A stretch of 64,000 nucleotides of DNA from Dickeya fangzhongdai (GTDB taxonomy: Bacteria; Pseudomonadota; Gammaproteobacteria; Enterobacterales; Enterobacteriaceae): positions 2,108,001 to 2,172,000 of the forward strand of contig NZ_CP025003.1 in NCBI RefSeq assembly GCF_002812485.1, written 5' to 3'. This document shows positions 20,102 to 29,802 of this stretch, in pieces (positions within the stretch are counted from its first letter, which is position 1; each line of letters opens with the position of its first letter). Under the pieces are notes generated by a model. The model ran no database searches and had not been told where the DNA came from. It was given only the letters and a program-made list of their open reading frames with translations. A program made the translations under genes and the position numbers.

Positions 20102-20208
20102 ACCCACTCTGGATGATAGAGGTTGAGGGCACAGCCTATGATCAGCACACTTAAAATAGAAATTGATTATATATTTATAACCTATAGATATTTACGATAA
20201 GAGCCCCT

Positions 20209-21087
20209 ATGCATATTACGTTACGTCAACTGGAAGTGTTTACCGAAGTCCTGAAAAGCGGTTCAACAACGCAGGCGTCGGTGGTGTTGTCGCTGTCACA
20301 GTCGGCCGTCAGCGCGGCGCTGGCTGATCTTGAAAGTCAGTTGGGGGTGCAACTGTTTGACCGCGTCGGTAAACGGCTGGTGGTCAATGAGCACGGTCGC
20401 CTGTTGTATCCCAAAGCGCTGGCGCTGCTGGAACAGTCGGCTGAAATCGAGCAACTGTTCCGAAGCGATAACGGCGCGCTGCGCATTTATGCCAGCAGTA
20501 CCATCGGCAATTATCTGATGCCGGCGATGATCGCCCGCTACCGTCAGGATTTTCCGGCCATTCCGCTGGAGCTGTACGTGGGCAATACGCTGGATGTGGT
20601 CAATGCCGTTTCCGAATTCCGGGTCGATCTGGGGCTGATAGAAGGGCCGTGCCATCATCCCGATCTGATCACCCAGCCCTGGCGGGAAGATGAACTGGTG
20701 GTGTTTTGTGCTCCGGGTAATCCCCTGATTGATCGTGAGTTTACGTTGCAGATGCTGGCGGACGCTCCCTGGATCCTGCGTGAGCATGGTTCGGGAACGC
20801 GCGAAGTGCTGGACCACCTGCTGCTGGCGCGCCTGCCGCATTTCCGGCTGGTGATGGAGCTGGGCAACTCGGAGGCGATCAAGCACGCGGTGCGGCACGG
20901 TATCGGCATCAGCTGCCTGTCGCGCCATGTGATCGCCGATCAGCTTGATGCCGGCACGCTGGTGGAACTGCCGGTTCCTTTGCCGCCGCTAAACCGCACG
21001 CTGTATCTGGTGCACCACCGTCAGAAACATTTATCCGGCGTGCTGCAATGTTTTCTGGGGTACTGCCAGGGCGATGACGGTATCTAA
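20209..21087 (+). CDS. yeiE: LysR-family transcriptional regulator YeiE
   Basis: This is a 292-residue LysR regulator with an N-terminal winged helix ([20 protein letters not shown], helix-turn-helix at about 18-37) and a C-terminal type 2 periplasmic-binding-like effector domain. It is very similar to E. coli YeiE and divergent from yeiH. YeiE homologues have been linked to sulfite tolerance and to lysP control in other enterobacteria. Its position between yeiH and lysP is consistent with regulating either neighbour. Confidence 0.9.
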   Translation: MHITLRQLEVFTEVLKSGSTTQASVVLSLSQSAVSAALADLESQLGVQLFDRVGKRLVVNEHGRLLYPKALALLEQSAEIEQLFRSDNGALRIYASSTIGNYLMPAMIARYRQDFPAIPLELYVGNTLDVVNAVSEFRVDLGLIEGPCHHPDLITQPWREDELVVFCAPGNPLIDREFTLQMLADAPWILREHGSGTREVLDHLLLARLPHFRLVMELGNSEAIKHAVRHGIGISCLSRHVIADQLDAGTLVELPVPLPPLNRTLYLVHHRQKHLSGVLQCFLGYCQGDDGI

Positions 21088-21250
21088 ACAGACTGGCAAC
21101 ACCGGTGTAACGAACCGGGCCTCAAGTCAGAGGGATTTCTTATGATGCCGGGTGAGTTATGAAGGTCTCTTATAATCCGCGCTGTGCGCTATTCAGCGGG
21201 TAGCGGATTGCCTACAATCCGCCCTCAAATTTTCAAGGGCATGGATTGTA

Positions 21251-22735
21251 ATGGCTCAACATGACACTCACTCCGCCGAACAGCGGGGAACCACACTGCG
21301 CCGTGAGCTGAAAGCGCGGCATTTGACGATGATCGCCATTGGCGGTTCGATCGGCACCGGATTGTTTGTCGCCTCCGGCGCGACGGTGTCGCAGGCCGGC
21401 CCCGGCGGCGCGCTGCTGTCCTATGCGCTGATCGGCCTGATGGTCTATTTCCTGATGACCAGTCTTGGCGAGCTGGCGGCATTCATGCCGGTTTCCGGCT
21501 CGTTCTCCACCTATGGCGCGCGCTATGTGGAAGAAGGGTTTGGCTTCGCGCTGGGCTGGAACTACTGGTACAACTGGGCGGTGACCATCGCGGTCGACCT
21601 GGTGGCGGCGCAACTGGTGATGGGATACTGGTTTCCGTCGGTGCCCGGCTGGGTGTGGAGCGCGCTGTTCCTGTCGCTGATGTTTTTGCTGAACTACATC
21701 TCCGTCAAAGGGTTTGGCGAAGCGGAATACTGGTTCTCGCTGATTAAGGTCACCACGGTAATCCTGTTTATCGCGGTCGGGCTGATGATGATGATCGGCA
21801 TTCTGCGCGGAGGCGAGCACGCGGGCTGGCATAACTGGCAGATTGGCGATGCGCCGTTCGCCGGCGGTTTTTCCGCCATGATCGGCGTGGCGATGATTGT
21901 CGGCTTCTCGTTCCAGGGCACGGAGCTGATTGGCGTGGCGGCGGGGGAATCAAAAGATCCGCAGACCAACATTCCGCGAGCGGTTCGTCAGGTGTTCTGG
22001 CGTATTCTGCTGTTCTATATTTTCGCCATTCTGATCATCAGTCTGCTGGTTCCTTACACCGACCCGAACCTGCTGCGCAATGATGTGAAAGACATCAGCG
22101 TCAGTCCATTCACGCTGGTGTTCGAGAACGCTGGCCTGCTGTCGGCGGCGGCGGTGATGAATGCGGTGATCCTGACCGCGGTGCTGTCGGCGGGTAATTC
22201 CGGCATGTACGCGTCCACCCGCATGCTGTTTACGCTGGCGCAGGAAGGCAAGGCGCCGGCCTGCTTCGGCAAACTGTCCAAAGGCGGGGTGCCGCGCAAC
22301 GCGCTGTACGCCACCACGGTGGTGGCGGGCCTGTGCTTCCTGTCTTCCATGTTCGGCAACCAGACGGTATACCTGTGGCTGCTGAATACCTCCGGCATGA
22401 CCGGGTTCATCGCCTGGCTGGGGATTGCCATCAGCCACTATCGTTTCCGTCGCGGCTACGTTATGCAGGGGCGCGATCTGAACGCGCTGCCGTACCGTTC
22501 CGGTTTCTTCCCGCTGGGCCCGATCTTTGCCTTCGTACTGTGCCTGATTATTACGCTGGGCCAGAACTATCAGGCGTTTCTGGCCGACAAGATCGACTGG
22601 TCCGCGGTGACGGCGACTTACATCGGTATTCCGCTGTTTCTGGTTATCTGGTTCGGCTACCGGTTGGTAAAAGGTTCGCGGGTGGTGAAATACAGCGAGA
22701 TGACGTTTCCTGAGCATCGTTCCGAGGAAAATTAA
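21251..22735 (+). CDS. lysP: Lysine-specific permease LysP
   Basis: This 12-helix amino acid:H+ symporter of the APC superfamily (494 residues) imports lysine. In E. coli it also acts as the sensor partner of CadC. The start region TTLRRELKARHLTMIAIGGSIGTGLFVASG is the classic AAP family signature, and similarity to E. coli LysP is end to end. No lysine riboswitch structure is apparent in the 163-base upstream gap, which contains a TATAAT at 21171-21176. A strong terminator follows. Confidence 0.94.
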   Translation: MAQHDTHSAEQRGTTLRRELKARHLTMIAIGGSIGTGLFVASGATVSQAGPGGALLSYALIGLMVYFLMTSLGELAAFMPVSGSFSTYGARYVEEGFGFALGWNYWYNWAVTIAVDLVAAQLVMGYWFPSVPGWVWSALFLSLMFLLNYISVKGFGEAEYWFSLIKVTTVILFIAVGLMMMIGILRGGEHAGWHNWQIGDAPFAGGFSAMIGVAMIVGFSFQGTELIGVAAGESKDPQTNIPRAVRQVFWRILLFYIFAILIISLLVPYTDPNLLRNDVKDISVSPFTLVFENAGLLSAAAVMNAVILTAVLSAGNSGMYASTRMLFTLAQEGKAPACFGKLSKGGVPRNALYATTVVAGLCFLSSMFGNQTVYLWLLNTSGMTGFIAWLGIAISHYRFRRGYVMQGRDLNALPYRSGFFPLGPIFAFVLCLIITLGQNYQAFLADKIDWSAVTATYIGIPLFLVIWFGYRLVKGSRVVKYSEMTFPEHRSEEN

Positions 22736-22756
22736 CTAACTGTTTCGTAAACAAAA

Positions 22757-22787
22757 AAGCCAGTCGGATTAGCGACTGGCTTTTTTT
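22757..22787 (+). terminator. Intrinsic terminator of lysP
   Basis: A 10-bp perfect stem (22757-22766 with 22773-22782) is followed by seven T, about 20 bases after the lysP stop. It can also act for the convergent sotB, since A-rich bases precede the stem. Confidence 0.9.
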
Positions 22788-22833
22788 ATGAGCGCTTGTT
22801 ATGAACGCCTTTTATGAACGAAAAAGATGGAAC

Positions 22834-24021
22834 TCAAATGCGGGAATGCACCAGCCGCACGTTGCGGTAAACGCTGAGCAGGGTGGCGAACAACGCCGCC
22901 AGCACCAGCGGCGCGCCGACATAACCGATTTTGTCCATCCCCAGATGCAGGCTGACCTGACTGCCCAGCAGCGCGCCGCCGCCGATGCCGAGGTTGAACA
23001 GCCCGGAGAAAATCGACATGGCGACATCGCTGGCGTCAGGCGCGAGCGACAGTACTTTGGCCTGCATTGCCAGCCCGATGGACATCATCGCCAGCCCCCA
23101 CACCAGACACAGCAGCGTCAGGCCGAACGGATAACCGGACAGCGGCATCAGCAGCGTCAGACAGGCCAGCAGCAGCAACATGGCGGTCACCAGAAAGCCA
23201 ATCGGGAAGCGCTCGCTGTAACGGCTATAGAGCATACTGCCCACGATCCCGGCGCAGCCGAACAACAGCAAAATCAGGGTAGTGAAGTTTTCCGGCAGAC
23301 CGGCCACCGTCTGGATAAACGGTTCGATATAGCTGTAGGCGGTGAAATGCGCGGTCACCACCACCACGGTCAGCAGGTAGATGCCGACCAGCGCCGGGCG
23401 GCGGAACAGCTTCGGCACGCTGGACAGCGAGCCGGAATGTTCGCTTGGCAGCAGCGGCAGCAAGCGCGCCAGCATGATCATGGCGACCGTGGCGCCGGCG
23501 GCAATGGTCAGGAAGGTCACACGCCAGCCGAGATACTGACCAATCACCCTTCCTAGCGGTAGCCCCAGCACCATCGCCAGCGACGACCCGGTGGCGATCA
23601 GCCCCAGTGCCTGCGCGCGTTTGCCGGGAGGCGCCATGCGAATCGCCAGCGAGGCGGTAATCGACCAGAATACCGAGTGCGCCAGCGCCACACCGGCGCG
23701 GGAAATGACCAGCACGGTAAAGTTCCAGGCCACGGCAGACAACAGGTGGCTGACGATAAACAGGCTAAACAGGCCGATCAGCAATTTACGACGCTCAATA
23801 CCGCTGGTCAGCAACATGCAGATCAGCGAAGCCACCGCCACAATCCAGGCATAAATAGTAATCATCAGACCGACATCTTCGGTTTTCATGGCAAAGGTGT
23901 TGGCGATGTCGCTCAGCAGCCCCACTGGAATAAATTCCGTGGTGTTGAAGATGAACGCGGCCACAGCCAGCGTCACCACGCGTAACCAGGCGGTGGAGCG
24001 TGAGGGGGAAGCGGATGTCAT
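22834..24021 (-). CDS. sotB: Sugar efflux transporter SotB
   Basis: This MFS exporter of 395 residues with 12 helices is close to E. coli SotB/YdeA and to the SotB of Erwinia chrysanthemi (Dickeya), which export arabinose and other sugars. Diagnostic blocks are [49 protein letters not shown] and [11 protein letters not shown] start at [15 protein letters not shown] (24021); the frame stays open to 24072. The gene is divergent from the tetronate-type cassette across an AT-rich gap and is not at this location in E. coli. Confidence 0.88.
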   Translation of the reverse strand: MTSASPSRSTAWLRVVTLAVAAFIFNTTEFIPVGLLSDIANTFAMKTEDVGLMITIYAWIVAVASLICMLLTSGIERRKLLIGLFSLFIVSHLLSAVAWNFTVLVISRAGVALAHSVFWSITASLAIRMAPPGKRAQALGLIATGSSLAMVLGLPLGRVIGQYLGWRVTFLTIAAGATVAMIMLARLLPLLPSEHSGSLSSVPKLFRRPALVGIYLLTVVVVTAHFTAYSYIEPFIQTVAGLPENFTTLILLLFGCAGIVGSMLYSRYSERFPIGFLVTAMLLLLACLTLLMPLSGYPFGLTLLCLVWGLAMMSIGLAMQAKVLSLAPDASDVAMSIFSGLFNLGIGGGALLGSQVSLHLGMDKIGYVGAPLVLAALFATLLSVYRNVRLVHSRI

Positions 24022-24697
24022 AGTCAGGTTCCAGTCGGGTATTACAAATTGCGAACGGCCTATTGTAGTCAATCGTGGGTTAAAATGCGATTACGATCAC
24101 ATTTCAATCAGGGGACGCCGCGCCTGAATCGTGGCTCGGCGCGCTGCTTTCGACGGCCGTTTGGCGTCCGTGCCGATAGCAGGCATCGTTGCGAAGACCG
24201 CCTAATATTATTGTAGATAGAATTATGCCGCCAATAATTGACGTTCAAAATTATGCGACATAATGAATATTATTATTTTGTTGTATTTGCTTATTTTAAA
24301 TAAGCTACATAAAGAAATATTATTTGTTTTCTTTGGTGTTTGGCTATTGTGACGCAACGAAAATATTAATTATGAATATTCTTTGTATGCGAATATATGA
24401 CGATTTTATTACGCTTTACATTTTCCAAATGAATGCCGGGGATTTTGCTTTTGGCAGGGGTTTATAACTTCTGAATAGCCGTCTTGTTATTTTTTTTGTG
24501 GGGTTTTTACTATTTGTTATGCCTAACCATAGAAAAATAAACTGGTATGCCTAAGAATTACCCTGGTAATTGTTTTATTTTACAGAGTGGTAACATGCAT
24601 AAGGTGGAATAGCTTTTTATAATGATGCATGAAATTGCGGTTGCAAAAGAAAAACAGGTGTGAGAACTTTATCACAAGCTTCGATGAGGGAACAGCA
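24022..24697. other. AT-rich gap between sotB and the biosynthetic cassette
   Basis: This gap is about 675 bases. From about 24190 to 24650 it is much richer in A and T than the flanking genes and contains no convincing gene. It must hold the promoter of the cassette and probably that of sotB. Such composition is typical of H-NS-silenced entry points of acquired clusters. The last bases carry a good ribosome site (GAGGG at 24686-24690). Confidence 0.6.
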
Positions 24698-25723
24698 ATG
24701 AGCGTATATATTAATGCGGTGGAAACCTATTTGCCTGGCCCGATTATTAGTAATCAGGAGTTGGGAAATAAAATCGGATTTAAACCTGAGTTAATTAAAA
24801 AGCTTTTCGGGAATACCGGTCGGCATTTTGCCGTTAATATGAATACCGGTAAACCTATCGCGTCGTCAGCGGAATTAATTACCATCGTAATCAAGAAACT
24901 CCTTTCCAGTTCCGGCATAAGTAAAGAACGCATCGATTTTATTATCGTAGCGTCCGCTACGCCTGATACGCTGTTGCCAAGTAGTGTAAATCAGGCGTGT
25001 CATGCCATGGGGTTTCGGCAGATAGAAACCTACCAGATTGTTTCGGGGTGTTCCGGCGCGGTACAGGCGCTCAAGCTGGCTCGTGAGCTGGTGGCGGCGC
25101 CGGACAATGGCCTGGACAACGGCCTGGTCATCGGGGTTGAGACAGCTTATAAATTCCTGGATATCTTTGATGAACATGCCGGTAAGAAAGAAACGAAAGA
25201 ACTGGTGAATTATACGCTGTTTGGCGACGGTGTCGGTGGATGCCTGCTCTCCAATCAGTCATCCGCATCCAGTATTGAGATTGAACATATTTCTTTTAAA
25301 TATCTGGGTGTTGATGAAGTGGTTGGGCAATTGGCAAATTGGCGTGGCACCCGTAATGATATTGATTATGGCGCTTTGCTGAATGAAGAATATAAATTGA
25401 TTGAGAAACTGGTGCCGGGTATTACCCAGGATACGATCAATGCATTAACGGATAAATTAGGCGGGCGTCCGGACTGGCTGCTGCCGCCGCAACTTTCCGG
25501 TTCGATGCTGGAGAAAATTTTGTCCGATATCGGTTATACGGCAGATGAAGTATTCAGCCTGGTGGATGAAATCGGTAATACCGCTAATGCTGCGTTATTT
25601 TTTCAGATAAAAGAATTCAGCGATATCTCTCTTGCCAATGAATGCGCCATCGGTATTTCTGTTGAGTCATCGCGTTGGCTGGCGGGTGGTCTGATTCTGC
25701 GAAACAGGAAAGGCCTTTTATAG
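24698..25723 (+). CDS. KASIII-like 3-oxoacyl-ACP synthase, tetronate-type cassette gene 1
   Basis: This thiolase-fold ketosynthase III-like protein (341 residues) has the nucleophile Cys118 in IVSGCSGAVQAL and Asn294 in EIGNTANAA. The position of the usual catalytic histidine reads LLPPQLSG, with Pro264 where PHQAN is expected. In tetronate pathways (RK-682, agglomerin) such an enzyme joins glyceryl-ACP to a 3-oxoacyl chain to form the tetronate ring; the neighbours here suggest this role. I start at the ATG at 24698 (GAGGG 7 bases upstream), because the 23 extra upstream residues are not family-like. Codon use is more AT-rich than the backbone. Confidence 0.78.
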   Translation: MSVYINAVETYLPGPIISNQELGNKIGFKPELIKKLFGNTGRHFAVNMNTGKPIASSAELITIVIKKLLSSSGISKERIDFIIVASATPDTLLPSSVNQACHAMGFRQIETYQIVSGCSGAVQALKLARELVAAPDNGLDNGLVIGVETAYKFLDIFDEHAGKKETKELVNYTLFGDGVGGCLLSNQSSASSIEIEHISFKYLGVDEVVGQLANWRGTRNDIDYGALLNEEYKLIEKLVPGITQDTINALTDKLGGRPDWLLPPQLSGSMLEKILSDIGYTADEVFSLVDEIGNTANAALFFQIKEFSDISLANECAIGISVESSRWLAGGLILRNRKGLL

Positions 25724-25747
25724 CATCATGTAAAAAGACCTTTTATC

Positions 25748-25979
25748 TATACCCGTCATACTTCAAGTTGCAGGCGCGTTGGCTTTATTACTCGGCCCAT
25801 CCTTGGGCCTCGCCCCTGCGGGGCTGAGGTAAACCGCGTTCAACGCTGCTTCCGGCAGCGTTGTCGCTTACCCCAGTCACTTGACTTCAGTAAGCTCCTG
25901 GGGATTCGCTGCGTCGCCGCCTTCCCGCAATTCGAATTATTTCGGGTATCTATCCGAAATAATTCGAGTTGCAGGGCAA
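25748..25979. repeat. Dispersed enterobacterial repeat, copy A, with inverted right end
   Basis: The left end reads TATACCCGTCATACTTCAAG and the right end CGCAATTCGAATTATTTCGG, ending in GTA at 25948. It is immediately followed by the same right-end motif in reverse orientation (CCGAAATAATTCGAGTTGCA, 25954-25973). The two right ends form a long hairpin with about 20 paired bases. It lies between genes 1 and 2 of the cassette, where the transcript would carry it. Confidence 0.75.
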
Positions 25980-26017
25980 CCGACAAGCGCGTAAGGATAA
26001 AGAGAATAAGGACATTT

Positions 26018-27766
26018 ATGAAACAGGACAATGCATTAAGTCGGATCGCCGCCTCGAAAAAAATTGCATCGGAAGGAAAGCGCATCGTTAACATAGCCAC
26101 TTTCAGCAATTTTAATCATAAAGCATTGAATGATCTGATTACGTTCAACCTGAATGACCTGGGCTGTTATCCATCCTTTTATGACGGTATTTACAGCGAC
26201 TATTTTCCCCACGTTTTGGGTAATGCCGCCGATATCAAGACGTTCGGGGCGCAATTTCATTTTTATGTCCTTGATTCTTCCTTTATCGAAAACGACATTG
26301 GTTCGCTGCTGCCGGTGGACGATATCCGCGACAATATCCGGGAGCACAAAAGTCGGCTGGCGTATCTGCTGAATTTTTCCGCTGTCGGCTGCGATGCCCG
26401 CATTGTGCTGAACACCGTCCATATCGCTGAATCGCAGCTCAAACAGATTATCGCGCAGGATCAGCGGGCGGCGTTGAAGCAACTGATCGGCGAGTTCAAC
26501 GCGTATCTTTTGGCGCTGGGGCAGACGGAAGATCGCGTGACGGTGGTCGATCTGCAGGAGACCGGCGGGACAGTGGAGGATGCGGCCACCCGCCGAGCGG
26601 CGCAGTTACTCGGTCTGGGCGTGGGTCTGGATGCGCTGGACGTTATTGCGCGCGCCGGCGTCGCCGCTATCCGGCACGCGCTGGGGAAAACGCTGAAATG
26701 CGTGGTCAGCGATCTGGATAACACGCTGTGGAAGGGCATTTTGGCGGACGACGGCGCCGACGGCATTCTGATGGCGGATAAACATATCGGCACGGGGCAC
26801 CTGCGCTATCAGGAGTATCTGCGCCATCTGTACGATCAGGGCGTCATTCTGGCCATTTGCAGCAAAAACAATCTGGAGAATGTGGAAGAGGCGTTTAAAC
26901 GCCGCGCCGACGAGATGCGCATTTCGCTGGACAAATTTTCCGTGGTCAGCGCCAACTGGCAGGGGAAAAGCGGCAACATCCTGAACATCGCCAACGAGTT
27001 GAATATCTCCCCGGAACACATGCTTTTTATTGACGACTCGGCGTTCGAATGCGCGGAAGTCAAGGCCCGTATTCCAGCCATCACCGTGCTGGAATTTTCC
27101 GGCGACGTGGCGGAGAACGTCGCCGCATTGATCGCCGCCGACTATTTCCTGCGTCCGACCATCAGCAGCGATGACCGCATGCGCAATCTGAGCTATGCGC
27201 AGAATAAACTCCGCACGGAGCTGCAAAAAGAATTTGCGGATGACCACGCCTTTCTGTCCAGCCTGGGCATGACGCTGACTATCCTGCCGGTGGAAACGTC
27301 CACGCTGGATCGCGTATCGCAACTGACGCTGCGCACCAACCAGTTCAATATGACGACGCAACGGATGACCACGCAGGACGTGGCCGGCTACCTCGCACGG
27401 GAAGGGCATCTGGCGGTTACGCTGGCATGCCGCGACCGAATCGGCGACTACGGCACCATCGGCGCGATATTTCTGCGTTTCGACGGCGATGGCTGCCACA
27501 TCGATAACTTCATCATGAGCTGCCGTATCTTCGGGCGTCAGATCGAGTTCGCGGCGATGCGCTGGCTGTTCGGCTTGTGCCGGGCGCGAGGTGTCGACCG
27601 GATTACCGCCGCGTACGGTCCGACCGAAAAAAATAAAAAATTCCAGCGTTTTTATCCGGATTGCGGGTTCGGCGAAACCGCAAGCAATGTGTTCACCGTT
27701 ATCGACCCGGCGCCCGCGTTGCTGACCGAGAACAGTAATACCGTCACTGTCAAAGAAGGGGAATGA
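26018..27766 (+). CDS. FkbH-like HAD-IIIC enzyme (probable glyceryl-ACP synthase), cassette gene 2
   Basis: This 582-residue protein has an N-terminal SGNH-like region (about 20-215), a HAD phosphatase domain with DLDNT at 232-236, a CSKNN motif near 281-285 and FIDDS at 337-341, and a C-terminal GNAT-like domain. FkbH enzymes take 1,3-bisphosphoglycerate, dephosphorylate it and load D-glycerate onto a stand-alone ACP. The adjoining ACP gene overlaps it. The start follows TAAGGA at 26007-26012. This is well known for extender units and tetronates; here the substrate is inferred from family and context. Confidence 0.82.
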   Translation: MKQDNALSRIAASKKIASEGKRIVNIATFSNFNHKALNDLITFNLNDLGCYPSFYDGIYSDYFPHVLGNAADIKTFGAQFHFYVLDSSFIENDIGSLLPVDDIRDNIREHKSRLAYLLNFSAVGCDARIVLNTVHIAESQLKQIIAQDQRAALKQLIGEFNAYLLALGQTEDRVTVVDLQETGGTVEDAATRRAAQLLGLGVGLDALDVIARAGVAAIRHALGKTLKCVVSDLDNTLWKGILADDGADGILMADKHIGTGHLRYQEYLRHLYDQGVILAICSKNNLENVEEAFKRRADEMRISLDKFSVVSANWQGKSGNILNIANELNISPEHMLFIDDSAFECAEVKARIPAITVLEFSGDVAENVAALIAADYFLRPTISSDDRMRNLSYAQNKLRTELQKEFADDHAFLSSLGMTLTILPVETSTLDRVSQLTLRTNQFNMTTQRMTTQDVAGYLAREGHLAVTLACRDRIGDYGTIGAIFLRFDGDGCHIDNFIMSCRIFGRQIEFAAMRWLFGLCRARGVDRITAAYGPTEKNKKFQRFYPDCGFGETASNVFTVIDPAPALLTENSNTVTVKEGE

Positions 27767-27768
27767 CC

Positions 27769-28008
27769 ATGAAACTGGACGATTTTATCGGCTTTATCAA
27801 CACCAAAACCGGCATGGCGCTGGCGACCGAGCAGGCGCAGGAAGATTTGACCAACCTTCCGGAGTGGGACTCGTTGACCTTCGTCTATCTGTTGATGGAA
27901 ATCGAAAAACAGCAGAGCGTCAAAATCGATGTCGAGAAGGTATTGCAGTGCACCACGCTGAATGACATTTACAGGGTTGTGAGCCATGAAGTTACTGAAA
28001 GTTTCTAG
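27769..28008 (+). CDS. Stand-alone acyl carrier protein, cassette gene 3
   Basis: This is a four-helix ACP of 79 residues with the phosphopantetheine serine at Ser35 in PEWDSLTFVYLL. It would hold the glyceryl thioester made by the FkbH-like enzyme. The ATG at 27769 has AGAAGGGG 7 bases upstream. The ATG at 27763, overlapping the preceding stop, is too close to that site. The stop overlaps the next gene by 23 bases. A phosphopantetheinyl transferase must come from elsewhere in the genome. Confidence 0.85.
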   Translation: MKLDDFIGFINTKTGMALATEQAQEDLTNLPEWDSLTFVYLLMEIEKQQSVKIDVEKVLQCTTLNDIYRVVSHEVTESF

Positions 28009-28732
28009 GGAAAGGCGCCAGACGCTCTCTTTTCTGGCGATATCCAGGGGCATTCCGGCCATTACCGTCATGCGCGAGATAGATGTCTCGCGCATTGTGG
28101 CGGGCGGGCTGCAGCGCAGCATGACGGCGATTACCATCAAGGCGATCAGCGAGGCGCTGCGTCAGTTTCCGCAACTGAACGCGATGGTCCGATTCGGCAG
28201 CGACAGCACGCTGATTTGCCCGGACAACATCAGTACCCGGGTGACGCTGGAAAAGGTGCTGAACGGCGTGTCCGGGGTGTATTCGCGGGTGATCAGCAAT
28301 ACGGATCGGCTGTCTGTTGCCGATATCGAACGGGCGCTGCAGCAGTTCAAGCAGGAGGACGCGGCTACCAGCGAGCATTACGAGAAAATTCGCCTTATTC
28401 AGCGATTGCCGCCGTTACTGGCCGGCCTGTTGCTGCGGCTGGCGATGCTGTCGCCGACGCGGCAGGCGGAAACCTGGGGCAGCTTCACCGTGACATCGCT
28501 GGGGAAAAACAGCCCCGACGCCTGTATCCCCATATCCGGTTCCACGTTCACGTTTACGCTGGGGTTGATTAACGAAAAGTTGTCGCGAAACTCGCATGAC
28601 GTGGCGGTGTCGCACGTGGCGAATCTGTCGATGATTTTCGACCATCGCGTGCTGGACGGCCGGCTGGCGTCAGAGTTTCTGGCGCAGATAAAAAGCAACA
28701 TGGAAGGTTTTGCACTGGAGTCATCATCATGA
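27986..28732 (+). CDS. 2-oxoacid dehydrogenase E2-like acyltransferase, cassette gene 4
   Basis: This 248-residue protein consists only of the CoA-dependent acyltransferase catalytic domain of lipoamide E2 proteins. It has no lipoyl or peripheral-subunit domains, and the active-site motif DHRVLDG is at 219-225 with His220. Such free-standing domains (Agg4, QmnD3) acetylate the hydroxymethyl group of a tetronate before elimination. It overlaps the ACP gene by 23 bases and the next gene by 4, indicating tight translational coupling. Without this context it could be read as a broken E2 gene, but the reading frame is full length for the isolated domain. Confidence 0.8.
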   Translation: MKLLKVSRERRQTLSFLAISRGIPAITVMREIDVSRIVAGGLQRSMTAITIKAISEALRQFPQLNAMVRFGSDSTLICPDNISTRVTLEKVLNGVSGVYSRVISNTDRLSVADIERALQQFKQEDAATSEHYEKIRLIQRLPPLLAGLLLRLAMLSPTRQAETWGSFTVTSLGKNSPDACIPISGSTFTFTLGLINEKLSRNSHDVAVSHVANLSMIFDHRVLDGRLASEFLAQIKSNMEGFALESSS

Positions 28733-29802
28733 TGCTTGATGAACTCAAGAATTTTGTGCTGCTGCACAGCAATGTGCTGAATGTCGGCGCGGAAACCCGC
28801 GCCATCCTGCCGGATATTCATCATCTGGGCGACGATTTGCCGCATAGCTGGAGCCAGGTGTTTTACCGTCAGGCGCAAAATTATGAAAATCAAGGTGAAT
28901 TGCTCAAGGCGTGTTCGCTTTACAACCTGGCGCGTTTTCCCTATCCGGAAACACCGCTCCAGCATGAGAGCAACCGGCATTGTCAACGGTTGTTCCGCCG
29001 GCAGTATATCGAGAGCGGCACGGTGACGAGGGTCAGTCTGTCGCAGGGGCGGCAGGTGTGCTACGTCAGAAAAAAGAACACCGGCAACGTCGTCATTATT
29101 AATGGGGGCATTATCTCGCTGAAAGAGCAGTGGGTGCATCTGGTGGGTCTGTTCGAACGTTTCGACGTTACCGTGGTGTTGACGGAAATGCCGGGGGTGG
29201 GGGAAAACCAGTTGCCCTACAACGAACAATCCTTCCGCATGTACAGCGACGTGCTGGATTACCTCGCCCAGGATCGATCCGACATCCGGTGCCATATTTT
29301 CGGCCTGAGTTTCAGCGGGTTTATCGCGTACAAGAACAGCCTGACCGACAGCCGCATCGTGGGCATCACTATGGCGGGCACGCCGCTGGATTCGCTGTAC
29401 CACGATCGGGATGTCTATCGGCGGCTACCTTACGTTACACGGTTGGTCATCGGGCATAACGTGGGGAAAACGCATCCGGAACTGGATGACGACGACAAGG
29501 TATTTCGTTACCTCGATACCACGTTTGTGATGCGCCAGGAGGATATCAACCATGGCGTCAGACTGTATTACGTTCAGAGCCTGCGCGACGAAGTGATCCC
29601 GAACGTCGAAGCGGACACGATCCGCCGGTTGTCCCGGCAGCACCATATTCTGTCGCTGGATGACGTGCATGGGTCGCCCGGGTACGGCAAAACCGTGCGG
29701 GTTTATTTGCTGTGGTCGTTGCTGGATTCGCTGCGCCTGTCGCGGGTTCTGGCCGGCGTCGCCAGGCTGGGGTTTCGCATCCTGCGGCGTCTGAAGCGAT
29801 AG
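28729..29802 (+). CDS. Alpha/beta hydrolase-fold eliminase, cassette gene 5
   Basis: This 357-residue protein has a helical N-terminal part (about 1-95) followed by an alpha/beta hydrolase fold. Visible elements are INGGIISLKEQW, a likely oxyanion-hole region near 124-135, and the nucleophile elbow FGLSFSG with Ser194. In agglomerin-type pathways a protein of this fold (Agg5, QmnD4) removes acetate from the acetylated tetronate to give the exocyclic methylene. The C-terminus is arginine-rich. It starts within the end of gene 4. A hairpin with T-run follows after about 120 bases. Confidence 0.76.
   Translation: MMLDELKNFVLLHSNVLNVGAETRAILPDIHHLGDDLPHSWSQVFYRQAQNYENQGELLKACSLYNLARFPYPETPLQHESNRHCQRLFRRQYIESGTVTRVSLSQGRQVCYVRKKNTGNVVIINGGIISLKEQWVHLVGLFERFDVTVVLTEMPGVGENQLPYNEQSFRMYSDVLDYLAQDRSDIRCHIFGLSFSGFIAYKNSLTDSRIVGITMAGTPLDSLYHDRDVYRRLPYVTRLVIGHNVGKTHPELDDDDKVFRYLDTTFVMRQEDINHGVRLYYVQSLRDEVIPNVEADTIRRLSRQHHILSLDDVHGSPGYGKTVRVYLLWSLLDSLRLSRVLAGVARLGFRILRRLKR

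Noticed and set aside
21088..21250. Lysine riboswitch upstream of lysP
   Set aside because: The gap is only 163 bases and lacks the multi-helix L-box arrangement. Enterobacterial lysP is controlled by regulatory proteins.
27986..28732. Broken fragment of a dihydrolipoamide acyltransferase gene
   Set aside because: The missing lipoyl domain could suggest decay, but the catalytic domain is complete, has the active motif DHRVLDG, and is translationally coupled to both neighbours, as in tetronate clusters.
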